In this document: positions 1 to 6,113 of the stretch, in pieces | Layout: every line of letters begins with the position of its first letter | Numbering within the stretch: the stretch's first letter is position 1 | Origin: an uncultured Elusimicrobium sp. | GTDB taxonomy: Bacteria; Elusimicrobiota; Elusimicrobia; Elusimicrobiales; Elusimicrobiaceae | Direction: 5' to 3' | Length of the DNA stretch: 10,780 nucleotides | Assembly (NCBI GenBank): GCA_946061795.1 | Contig: CAMGSK010000038.1 | Location: forward strand, 1-10,780 | The notes under the pieces: generated by a model | Database searches by the model: none | What the model was told of the DNA's origin: nothing | What the model saw: the letters and a program-made list of their open reading frames with translations, nothing else | Translations under genes and position numbers: made by a program

Positions 1-67
1 CTAATTGTATAAAATTTAACCTTTATAAAAGAGTTTTTCCAATCCTTTTTTGTACTATATGCAAAAT

Positions 68-76
68 TGATACAAT
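68..76 (+). promoter_or_regulatory. Extended -10 promoter, predicted leaderless start of the acetyltransferase gene
   Basis: An extended -10 element (TG, one base, then TACAAT at 71-76) ends exactly 6 nt before the ATG at 83. Transcription would therefore begin at or next to the A of the start codon. No Shine-Dalgarno sequence lies between the -10 box and the ATG. The -35 region is poor: TTGTAC at 50-55 is only 15 bp away. The block CAAAATTGATAMAATA recurs at the same distance before mutS. Confidence 0.6.
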
Positions 77-82
77 ACTGGC

Positions 83-649
83 ATGAGCGAAAAAGAAAAC
101 ATGCTGGCGGGACTTTTCTATAATTCCGCCGATCCGGAACTGACGCAGGAGCGTCACCAGGCCCGCAGAAAACTGTGGACCTACAATGCCACGGACCCGG
201 CGGACGGGGCCAAACGCGCCGAACTGCTCGGCGGGCTGTTGGGCCGCGCGGGAAACAATCTGTGCATAGAACCCCCGTTTTTCTGCGACTACGGCTCTCA
301 AATTTATACGGGAAACAACGTTTTTATTAATTTCAACTGCACCATTTTGGACTGCGCGCGCGTGGAAATAGGAGACGGGACCATGCTGGGGCCTTCCGTT
401 CAAATCTATACGGCCACCCATCCGTCCGACCCCAAAGTGCGGGTCTTGGGCAAAGAATTTGCCGCTTCCGTCAAAATAGGCAAAAACGTATGGATCGGCG
501 GCGGCGCAATTATCCTGCCCGGCGTAAGCATCGGAGACGGAGCCGTCATCGGCGCGGGAGCCGTGGTGAACAAAGACGTCGGGGCCGGCTGCGTGGCTGT
601 AGGCAACCCGGCGCGCGTCAAACGCCAGTTTTACGATTTCAAAAAATAA
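83..649 (+). CDS. Maltose/galactoside O-acetyltransferase family protein (left-handed beta-helix)
   Basis: 188 residues, the usual length for Maa/LacA/NodL-type sugar O-acetyltransferases, which move an acetyl group from acetyl-CoA to a sugar hydroxyl in the cytoplasm. The N-terminus EKENMLAGLFYNSADPEL matches the maltose-acetyltransferase cap (residues 3-20) and supports the ATG at 83 over the internal ATG at 101. Hexapeptide-repeat turns run from about residue 60 to 176. TATHP at 110-114 carries the expected catalytic His113. VWIGGGAIILPGVSIGDG and the following GAVIGAGAVV form the last coils and the acetyl-CoA side. The gene has no Shine-Dalgarno sequence and a -10 box 6 nt upstream, so it is probably translated from a leaderless mRNA. 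The family is clear, but the sugar substrate cannot be told from sequence, so no symbol is given. Confidence 0.9.
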   Translation: MSEKENMLAGLFYNSADPELTQERHQARRKLWTYNATDPADGAKRAELLGGLLGRAGNNLCIEPPFFCDYGSQIYTGNNVFINFNCTILDCARVEIGDGTMLGPSVQIYTATHPSDPKVRVLGKEFAASVKIGKNVWIGGGAIILPGVSIGDGAVIGAGAVVNKDVGAGCVAVGNPARVKRQFYDFKK

Positions 650-663
650 TCCTTTTTTCCGCC

Positions 664-692
664 TTGCCCGCGGCGGCGGGCGTCTTTATAAT
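664..692 (+). promoter_or_regulatory. Sigma70-type promoter of the hydroxyacid dehydrogenase-cysK operon
   Basis: TTGCCC at 664-669 and a perfect TATAAT at 687-692 are separated by 17 bp. The start point should be near 699-700, giving a leader of about 22 nt that contains the ribosome-binding site AAGGGGG (708-714). A GC-rich inverted repeat fills the start of the spacer. Confidence 0.7.
666..690 (+). terminator. Weak hairpin after the acetyltransferase gene
   Basis: GCCCGC (666-671), loop GGCG, GCGGGC (676-681) form a 6-bp GC-only stem starting 17 bp after the stop codon, followed only by the mixed run GTCTTTATA. It may be a weak terminator. It lies wholly between the -35 and -10 boxes of the next promoter, apart from its first 4 bases, which overlap the -35. 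Confidence 0.4.
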
Positions 693-721
693 GTAAAAAA
701 GACCAATAAGGGGGAAAACGC

Positions 722-1747
722 ATGAAAATCGTATTTTTTGACGTAGATGACATCACCAGAAACTATTTAGAACGTCACCAGATCTGTGACGGAGACGTGC
801 TCATGCTGGAAGAAAGCATGGAAAACATCACGCCCGAACAGTACGCTCAAACCAAAGACGCACAAATCATTTCCGTTTTTGTACACACCGCGCTGAAAAT
901 GAATAAAGAGACGCTGGACAAATATCCGTCCCTAAAGCTTATCGCCACGCGCTCCACCGGGTTTGACCATATTGATTTGAACTACTGCAGAGAACGCGGC
1001 ATTGAAGTGGTCCACGTGCCCAAATACGGCGAAGCGACGGTGGCCGAATTTACCTTCGGCGTGCTGCTTTCTCTGGCGCGGCACATCATTCAGGCGCGCA
1101 CGGATATGAAAAACAATTTTGTGCGCATGAACGAATACATCGGCTTTGACCTATACGGGCGCACGATGGGCATTATCGGAACGGGCGCCATCGGCCGCCA
1201 CGTGGCCAAACTGGCGCGGGGATTTGGCATGGAGGTGCTGGCGTACGACCTGTGGCCCAACGAAGAATTCCAGCGCATTTATAACATCCATTACGTGGGT
1301 TTGGATGAGCTGTACAAAAACGCGGACGTAGTGTCTTTGCACGCGCCGGCAACCAAAGAAAATTATCATTTGTTGGATGACGCGGCGTTTAAAAAAATGA
1401 AAGACGGCGTCATCGTCATCAACACCGCACGCGGCAGTCTGATAGACCCGGAAGCTTTGTACCGGGCGTTGGCTTCCGGCAAAGTCAAAGGGGCGGCACT
1501 GGACGTGCTGGAAAACGAAGATTTCATCATCCATGACGACGTGATTTTAAAGTCGCAGGACATTCCCATGGACTATGCCATGAACACCATCGTCAACGCG
1601 CGCCTGATGCAAATGAAAAACGTGCTGATTACGCCGCACATTGCGTTCAATTCCGTGGACGCCGTGCACCGCATTTTGCACGCCACGCTGGAGAACATCA
1701 ATTATTTCTGCCAAGGGAAGGTGCGCAACAGCGTGCTTAACAAATAG
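722..1747 (+). CDS. D-lactate dehydrogenase-type D-2-hydroxyacid dehydrogenase
   Basis: 341 residues, the right length for the LdhA-type D-2-hydroxyacid dehydrogenases that reduce 2-keto acids such as pyruvate with NADH in the cytoplasm. The Rossmann motif GTGAIG is at 153-158, and Asp176 after the second strand (LAYD) indicates NAD rather than NADP. The catalytic set is present: Arg237 in NTARGSLID, Glu264 in DVLENED, and His306 in ITPHIAF. The long segment between Glu264 and His306 (about 266-300) is typical of D-lactate dehydrogenases rather than phosphoglycerate dehydrogenases. The start is supported by AAGGGGG 7 nt upstream. The stop is 8 bp before the cysteine synthase start, so the two genes are co-transcribed. 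Pyruvate to D-lactate is the likeliest reaction; another 2-keto acid is possible. Confidence 0.88.
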   Translation: MKIVFFDVDDITRNYLERHQICDGDVLMLEESMENITPEQYAQTKDAQIISVFVHTALKMNKETLDKYPSLKLIATRSTGFDHIDLNYCRERGIEVVHVPKYGEATVAEFTFGVLLSLARHIIQARTDMKNNFVRMNEYIGFDLYGRTMGIIGTGAIGRHVAKLARGFGMEVLAYDLWPNEEFQRIYNIHYVGLDELYKNADVVSLHAPATKENYHLLDDAAFKKMKDGVIVINTARGSLIDPEALYRALASGKVKGAALDVLENEDFIIHDDVILKSQDIPMDYAMNTIVNARLMQMKNVLITPHIAFNSVDAVHRILHATLENINYFCQGKVRNSVLNK

Positions 1748-1755
1748 GAGAAGGT

Positions 1756-2682
1756 ATGAAATACGCAGCAGACATGACGCAGCTGGTGGGCCGGACCCCG
1801 CTGGTGCGCATTAACAAAATCAATCCCGGCCCGGGGGAAGTTTACGCCAAACTGGAAATGTTTAATCCGTTCAGCGTCAAAGACCGCCCCGCCATGACCA
1901 TGCTGGCCGGGGCCGAACAAAACGGATTGCTAAAGCCCGGCGATACGATTGTGGAGCCCACCAGCGGCAACACGGGCATCGGTTTGGCGTTCGCCGCCGC
2001 CGTCAAAGGATATAAAATCATTCTGACCATGCCGGAAAACATGAGCATGGAGCGCGTAAGACTGCTGCGCGCGCTGGGGGCGGAAATCGTCTTGACGCCG
2101 GCCAAAGAAGGGATGAAAGGCGCCATTGCCAAAGCGCAAGATTTGCTCAAAGAAATTCCGGGCGCGTACATGCCGGACCAATTTGCCAATCCCAACAACG
2201 CCGCCGCGCACGAACAAACGGGACGGGAAATAGACCAAGCGCTGGACGGACGGGCGGACTGTTTTATAGCCGGCGTCGGCACGGGGGGCACCATTACGGG
2301 CGTAGGCCGTTTTTTGAAAAAGAAAAATCCCTCGGCCAAAATCATCGCCGTGGAACCGGCGGACTCCGCCGTGCTGGAGGGCAAACCCGCCGGACCGCAC
2401 AAATTGCAAGGCATCGGGGCGGGGTTTGTGCCGGACATTTTGGACCGTTCCGTGATAGATGAAATCCTGGCGGTGACGGACGCACAGGCGGCCCAAACCG
2501 CCCGCATGATGGCCCGGCAGGAAGGCATTTTGGCCGGCATCAGCGGCGGGGCGGCCATGTGGGCCGCGCTGGAAACGGCCAAAAGGCGGGAATTCGCCGG
2601 AAAGAACATTGTGGTGCTGCTGCCGGACAGCGGGGAGCGTTATCTAAGCACCTGGCTGTATGAAGAAGCGGAACAAAACTGA
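1756..2682 (+). CDS. cysK: Cysteine synthase, O-acetylserine sulfhydrylase type
   Basis: 308 residues, fold type II PLP enzyme that makes L-cysteine from O-acetylserine and sulfide. Lys42 in NPFSVKDRPA is the PLP Schiff-base lysine. EPTSGNTGIGLA (67-78) is the substrate loop, GVGTGGTITG (173-182) binds the PLP phosphate, and PDSGERYLST (290-299) supplies the serine that contacts the pyridine nitrogen. There is no C-terminal CBS domain, so it is not a cystathionine beta-synthase of the long type. AGGAGAAGG overlaps the upstream stop codon and sits just before the ATG, showing tight coupling with the dehydrogenase gene. No serine acetyltransferase (cysE) is in view. CysK versus CysM or a related beta-replacing enzyme cannot be separated with certainty, but the length and motifs favour CysK. 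Confidence 0.9.
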   Translation: MKYAADMTQLVGRTPLVRINKINPGPGEVYAKLEMFNPFSVKDRPAMTMLAGAEQNGLLKPGDTIVEPTSGNTGIGLAFAAAVKGYKIILTMPENMSMERVRLLRALGAEIVLTPAKEGMKGAIAKAQDLLKEIPGAYMPDQFANPNNAAAHEQTGREIDQALDGRADCFIAGVGTGGTITGVGRFLKKKNPSAKIIAVEPADSAVLEGKPAGPHKLQGIGAGFVPDILDRSVIDEILAVTDAQAAQTARMMARQEGILAGISGGAAMWAALETAKRREFAGKNIVVLLPDSGERYLSTWLYEEAEQN

Positions 2683-2703
2683 AATCTTCATTTTCAGAAC
2701 AGG

Positions 2704-2732
2704 AAAAGGCCCCGTTTTTCCGGGGCCTTTTT
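2704..2732. terminator. Bidirectional intrinsic terminator between convergent genes
   Basis: AAAAGGCCCCG (2704-2714) pairs perfectly with CGGGGCCTTTT (2721-2731) around a 6-nt loop. The plus strand ends in a T-run after the cysK stop. The minus strand also ends in TTTT, just past the trpB stop. It serves both convergent genes. Confidence 0.92.
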
Positions 2733-2745
2733 GCAAAAGAACAGC

Positions 2746-3933
2746 TTAGCGCACGCCGAAAGAAGAAACGACAAAATCTACATCTTTGTCGCCGCGACCG
2801 GATAAATTAACCAGCACGCTGTCTTCTTTGTCCAATCCGCGCGCCAGTTTAACCGCATAGGCCACGGCATGGGCGCTCTCCAGAGCGGGGATGATTCCGT
2901 CCGTTTTGCACAATGTATAAAACGCGTCCAGCGCTTCTTGGTCCGTCGCCGTCACGTAAGAAACCCGTCCGATGCTCTTTAAATACGCATGTTCCGGTCC
3001 CACGCCGGGATAGTCCAACCCGCTGGCCACGGAATAAACCGGAGCGGGACGTCCTTGCCCGTCTTGCAAAAGAAAAGACTTAAATCCGTGCAAAACGCCT
3101 TCCTTGCCGTAAGAAAGCGTTGCAGCGTGATCTCCGGGATTTGTGCCGCGCCCCAAAGGTTCCACGCCGTACAAACGTACGTCTTTATCTTCCAAAAATC
3201 CAGCAAACAGGCCCATAGCGTTGCTGCCGCCGCCCACGCAAGCCACCACATGGCCCGGCAAGCCGCCGGTCAGTTCCAGCATTTGTTCGCGCGCTTCTTG
3301 GCCAATAACGCTCTGGAAATCGCGCACCATCGTGGGGAACGGATGAGGCCCCACCACGCTGCCGATGCAATAGAGCGTCGTCGGGTATTCTTTGCGGTAA
3401 GTTTCAAACGCGCTGTCCACCGCTTCTTTTAAAGACTGTTGACCCGAAGTGACGGGCACAATTTTCGCTCCTAAAAGACGCATACGGGTCACATTGGGTT
3501 TTTCTTTGGCGATATCCACCGCTCCCATGTGAATCTCACACTCCAGTCCGAAATACGCCGCCGCCGTGGCCAGCGCCACTCCGTGCTGCCCGGCCCCCGT
3601 TTCGGCCAACAGTTTCTTTTTACCCATTTTTACGGCCAGCAACGCCTCTCCCATGCAATGGTTCAGTTTGTGCGCCCCCGTATGGTTGAGGTCTTCACGT
3701 TTTAAATAAATCCGCGCTCCGGCGGCGAGGGAGGTCAGCCCCTTGGCAAACGTGACGGGCGTAGGACGGCCCTGATAATGTTTGCGGATATAAGCCAGCT
3801 CGTTGATAAACTCTGGGTCGGCTTTCAACCGGCGGTACGCCGCGGCCACGCGGCTCATTTCCTGCGTTAATTCTTCAGGCAGAAAACAGCCGCCGAACGG
3901 ACCGAAAAATCCTTCTTTCTCATGAATCGTCAT
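2746..3933 (-). CDS. trpB: Tryptophan synthase beta chain
   Basis: 395 residues, full-length TrpB, the PLP enzyme that condenses indole with L-serine to make L-tryptophan. GRPTP is at 55-59. Lys89 in HTGAHK is the PLP lysine, Glu111 in ETGAGQHG the catalytic acid, GGGSN (234-238) the phosphate cup, Asp307 in [11 protein letters not shown] the indole-site residue, and [11 protein letters not shown] is near the C-terminus. The sequence after the lysine reads [11 protein letters not shown] rather than the usual INNxxGQALLA, suggesting a distinct TrpB subgroup. The protein contains no tryptophan, fitting an enzyme needed when tryptophan is short. The ribosome-binding site AAGAGGA lies 7 nt before the ATG. 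No trpA or other trp gene is adjacent; it is preceded by its own trp leader. It may use TrpA encoded elsewhere, or salvage free indole. Confidence 0.93.
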   Translation of the reverse strand: MTIHEKEGFFGPFGGCFLPEELTQEMSRVAAAYRRLKADPEFINELAYIRKHYQGRPTPVTFAKGLTSLAAGARIYLKREDLNHTGAHKLNHCMGEALLAVKMGKKKLLAETGAGQHGVALATAAAYFGLECEIHMGAVDIAKEKPNVTRMRLLGAKIVPVTSGQQSLKEAVDSAFETYRKEYPTTLYCIGSVVGPHPFPTMVRDFQSVIGQEAREQMLELTGGLPGHVVACVGGGSNAMGLFAGFLEDKDVRLYGVEPLGRGTNPGDHAATLSYGKEGVLHGFKSFLLQDGQGRPAPVYSVASGLDYPGVGPEHAYLKSIGRVSYVTATDQEALDAFYTLCKTDGIIPALESAHAVAYAVKLARGLDKEDSVLVNLSGRGDKDVDFVVSSFGVR

Positions 3934-3962
3934 ATTTTAATCCTCTTAAATTTTAAATACTT

Positions 3963-3987
3963 TCCGCCCAAGTCACGCGCGGACGGA
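3963..3987 (-). other. Hairpin in the trpB leader
   Basis: On the transcribed strand TCCGTCC (3987-3981) pairs with GGGCGGA (3969-3963), seven pairs including one G-U, around an 11-nt loop. It is followed by AAGTATTT, not a clean U-run, so it is not a convincing terminator. It lies between the attenuator and the trpB ribosome-binding site and could influence leader folding or stability. Confidence 0.4.
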
Positions 3988-4021
3988 GCGGGAATGATAA
4001 CGGCAATACGGCATAACGGGG

Positions 4022-4052
4022 AAATAAAAAGTGAGCGGCGCCTAGCGCCACC
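4022..4052 (-). terminator. Attenuator hairpin of the trp leader
   Basis: On the transcribed strand GGTGGCGC (4052-4045), loop TAG, GCGCCGCT (4041-4034) form an 8-bp stem with a GC-only 5-bp core, followed after CAC by TTTTTATTT (4030-4022). The 5' arm contains the second Trp codon and the last base of the first; the loop is the leader peptide's stop codon. A competing hairpin, CCAA-CCT-TTGG extended by CC/GG (4064-4048), would use the same 5' arm. A ribosome stalled on the Trp codons would block the terminator and let trpB be transcribed. Confidence 0.65.
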
Positions 4053-4107
4053 AAAGGTTGGAGGTGCAAAAAGAAAAAACCAAAGAAAAAGCGTTCTGAC
4101 TCTGCAT
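4042..4107 (-). CDS. trpL: trp operon leader peptide, with tandem Trp codons before the stop
   Basis: A 21-codon reading frame begins MQSQNAF and ends SNLWWR before TAG. The two consecutive TGG codons (4053-4048) sit two codons before the stop, the classical arrangement of trp attenuation leaders. It lies 108 bp upstream of trpB on the same strand, and TrpB itself has no tryptophan, so the pair of Trp codons is a specific sensor. An extended -10 box (TGCTATACT) ends exactly 6 nt before the ATG, and there is no room for a Shine-Dalgarno sequence, so the leader peptide should be made from a leaderless transcript. A terminator-like hairpin begins inside the Trp codons. The peptide is expected to act only in cis through ribosome stalling. 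It is recognised by architecture, not by similarity. Confidence 0.8.
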   Translation of the reverse strand: MQSQNAFSLVFSFCTSNLWWR

Positions 4108-4113
4108 ATGTTC

Positions 4114-4122
4114 AGTATAGCA
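4114..4122 (-). promoter_or_regulatory. Extended -10 promoter of trpL-trpB
   Basis: TG, C, then TATACT (4119-4114) on the minus strand ends 6 nt before the trpL ATG at 4107, so the transcript should start at or next to that A. No good -35 is visible at 17 bp; the upstream sequence is AATTTT followed by CACGCGCG. Confidence 0.65.
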
Positions 4123-4148
4123 TTTTTTCGCGCGTGAAAATTTTGCGG

Positions 4149-4189
4149 AGAGCCCCCGGGACCCAACGCGTCTTCACGCAGGAGGCTCT
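4149..4189. other. Composite inverted repeat between mutL and the trpL promoter
   Basis: AGAGCC (4149-4154) pairs with GGCTCT (4184-4189), and inside lies GCGT-CTTC-ACGC (4168-4179). Neither strand has a T-run directly after it; on the minus strand AAAATTTT follows after a few bases. It might be a poor terminator of the mutS-mutL transcript or a structural remnant. No known RNA family is recognised. Confidence 0.3.
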
Positions 4190-4235
4190 ATGCCCACGCC
4201 GCCGAACAAACGGCACAGCAAAAAAACGAACAACG

Positions 4236-6113
4236 TCAACGGCCGAAGAGTTTGGCGATGTCTTTTGTGTTTAGCGTCGCCACGCACGGCCGGCCGTGCG
4301 GGCAATGCATACCGTCGCGGCATTTTTTCATGTTTTCCAACAGCCCTTCCGCCTCTGCGGCGGAGATTTGGTCATGGGCCTTGATGGCTTTTTTGCACGC
4401 CAGCAAAGCCACCATTTTGCGTTTGAGGCTGTCGCTGGATTTATCCGGATCGCCGACGATTTGGGAAAGCGACTGCACAAATGCTTTCATGTCGTCCTCT
4501 TTAAAGCGCAGCATGGACGGCACCGTGTTAACCAGCACCGTGCGCGGGGAAAACCTCGTCAAATCAAACCCCGCTTCCTTTAACCACGCGGCCCAGCTCA
4601 TCAGACTCTCGGCGTTGCTGGGGGGCAAATCCACGTGAATGGGAAAAATCAAATCCTGCACCGCCACCTTGCGCCGCTCAAACGCGTCCATATAATGTTC
4701 AAACAAAACGCGCTCCTGCGCCGCATGCTGGTCTATCAGCACCAGGCCGTCCGGGTTCTCAAACACCAAATATGTTTTTTCCAGCTGGCCCAAATAATGA
4801 TACGGCCCGCGCCACCAAGCGGGTTCCTGTGCGGCAGGCTCAGGCGTGCAAGCGGCGGCCGGAGCAGGGGAGGAGGGAGCGGGAAATTCGGTCCGGGCAA
4901 CTCCGTAGGAAACGGGGTCTTCCGTTTCCCGCACGGAAAACGCCGCCGCTGGAGAAAAATCCGCCGCCGGTTCTTTTGCAAGCGTCAGCGCTTCGCCGGG
5001 AACGGGCTCAAACAAATTGGCGGAAGCGGCAGGAGCCGGGGGAATTTGCGGCAAAGGTTTTTCTTCCGCCGCTGCGGGTTGGGCGGCGGCCGCCGGAGCG
5101 CGCATCTGTACGGGTTCGGCCGAGCCGAACACCGTTTCCGACACGGCGTTCATAACGCGGGAAAACATGGCGTGCTCATCTGCAAAACGGACGTCTCTTT
5201 TTTGGGGATGAATGTTCACGTCAAAAGAGGCGGGGTCCAAGTCCATGTAAATGATAAAAGCGGGGTGGCGGTCTTTGGGACGGACGTTTTGATACGCCCG
5301 GTACACCGCCTGCTGCACGGTTTTGCTTTCCACGGGACGGCGGTTGACGAAGACAAATTGCAAATCGCGCGACGCAACCAATTTATCCGGAGGCGTAATA
5401 AAAATCCGCAGGCGGGGTTCTTCAAAATTTTTGTGCACCAGCGCGTCGCCCACTTCCCGGCCCAAAATTTCGCGCGCGCGGGCCAAAACGGCCTCGTCGC
5501 TTTCGTTTTCCTGCGCGGGCAGGCGGTAGGCCTCCCGGCCGGAGCTGACCACCGTATAACCCACTTGCAGGTTGGCCAGCGCGCTCTCCTCCACCACCTT
5601 GAGCAGACAAGCGCGTTCATAAGACGCGCTTTTTAAAAATTTCAGCCGGGCGGGTACGTTAAAAAACAAATCGCGTATTTCCACCGTCGTGCCGCGCACG
5701 GCGGGAGCGGGGCTTTGCGCCAACACCTTGCCCCCGTGTATCTCCAACCGGCTGCCTTCGCCGCCTTCGGTGCAGCTGGTCATGGTCATTTTGGACACGG
5801 CGGCGGCGGAATACAGAGCCTCTCCGCGAAAGCCGAACGTCTTCAAATCGTTCAAATCCTCAAACCGGGAAATCTTACTGGTGGCGTGGCGCAGCACGCT
5901 GGCGGCCAAATCCTGCGGGGTCATGCCGCAGCCGTCATCGTTGATGCGGATAAGCTCCCGTCCCCCGCCTTCAATGTCCACATATACAGCGCGCGCCCCA
6001 GCGTCCACGGCGTTTTCCAAAAGCTCTTTGAGTACCCCGGCGGGCCGCTCAATCACTTCGCCCGCGGCGATTTGTCCGGCGGTTTTCTCATCCAGTACGT
6101 GAATTTTATTCAT
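4236..6113 (-). CDS. mutL: DNA mismatch repair protein MutL, endonuclease type
   Basis: 625 residues. The N-terminal GHKL ATPase shows ELLENAVDAGA (Glu30 onward), NDDGCGM and TFGFRGEAL. A Pro/Ala-rich linker spans roughly 340-440. The C-terminal domain carries DQHAAQERVLFE (461-472), which fits the DQHA(X)2E(X)4E metal-binding nuclease motif, together with ACKKAIK (572-578), CPHGRP (604-609) and a terminal KLFGR, the other parts of the active site in MutL proteins that nick DNA. MutL couples MutS mismatch recognition to strand incision; with this motif no MutH is needed. The ATG overlaps the end of mutS (ATGAATAA shared, 8 bp), and AGAGG lies 7 nt upstream, so the pair is an operon with likely translational coupling. 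Confidence 0.96.
   Translation of the reverse strand: MNKIHVLDEKTAGQIAAGEVIERPAGVLKELLENAVDAGARAVYVDIEGGGRELIRINDDGCGMTPQDLAASVLRHATSKISRFEDLNDLKTFGFRGEALYSAAAVSKMTMTSCTEGGEGSRLEIHGGKVLAQSPAPAVRGTTVEIRDLFFNVPARLKFLKSASYERACLLKVVEESALANLQVGYTVVSSGREAYRLPAQENESDEAVLARAREILGREVGDALVHKNFEEPRLRIFITPPDKLVASRDLQFVFVNRRPVESKTVQQAVYRAYQNVRPKDRHPAFIIYMDLDPASFDVNIHPQKRDVRFADEHAMFSRVMNAVSETVFGSAEPVQMRAPAAAAQPAAAEEKPLPQIPPAPAASANLFEPVPGEALTLAKEPAADFSPAAAFSVRETEDPVSYGVARTEFPAPSSPAPAAACTPEPAAQEPAWWRGPYHYLGQLEKTYLVFENPDGLVLIDQHAAQERVLFEHYMDAFERRKVAVQDLIFPIHVDLPPSNAESLMSWAAWLKEAGFDLTRFSPRTVLVNTVPSMLRFKEDDMKAFVQSLSQIVGDPDKSSDSLKRKMVALLACKKAIKAHDQISAAEAEGLLENMKKCRDGMHCPHGRPCVATLNTKDIAKLFGR

Noticed and set aside
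23..421. 132-codon minus-strand frame
   Set aside because: Antisense to the acetyltransferase gene; no domain, no ribosome-binding site.
1842..2609. 255-codon minus-strand frame opposite cysK
   Set aside because: A shadow of the GC-rich codon pattern; composition (Ser, Pro, Ala, Met) is unlike a real protein and cysK motifs are unambiguous.
3934..4107. T-box riboswitch as regulator of trpB
   Set aside because: No T-box sequence or specifier-loop structure is visible; the Trp-codon leader explains the region better.
4190..4384. Plus-strand frame beginning near the mutL end
   Set aside because: Overlaps the coding 3' end of mutL; GGAGG lies 4 nt before the ATG, but nothing else supports it.
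4635..5636. 333-codon plus-strand frame opposite mutL
   Set aside because: Arg/Gly/His-rich antisense frame; mutL on the other strand has all its catalytic motifs.
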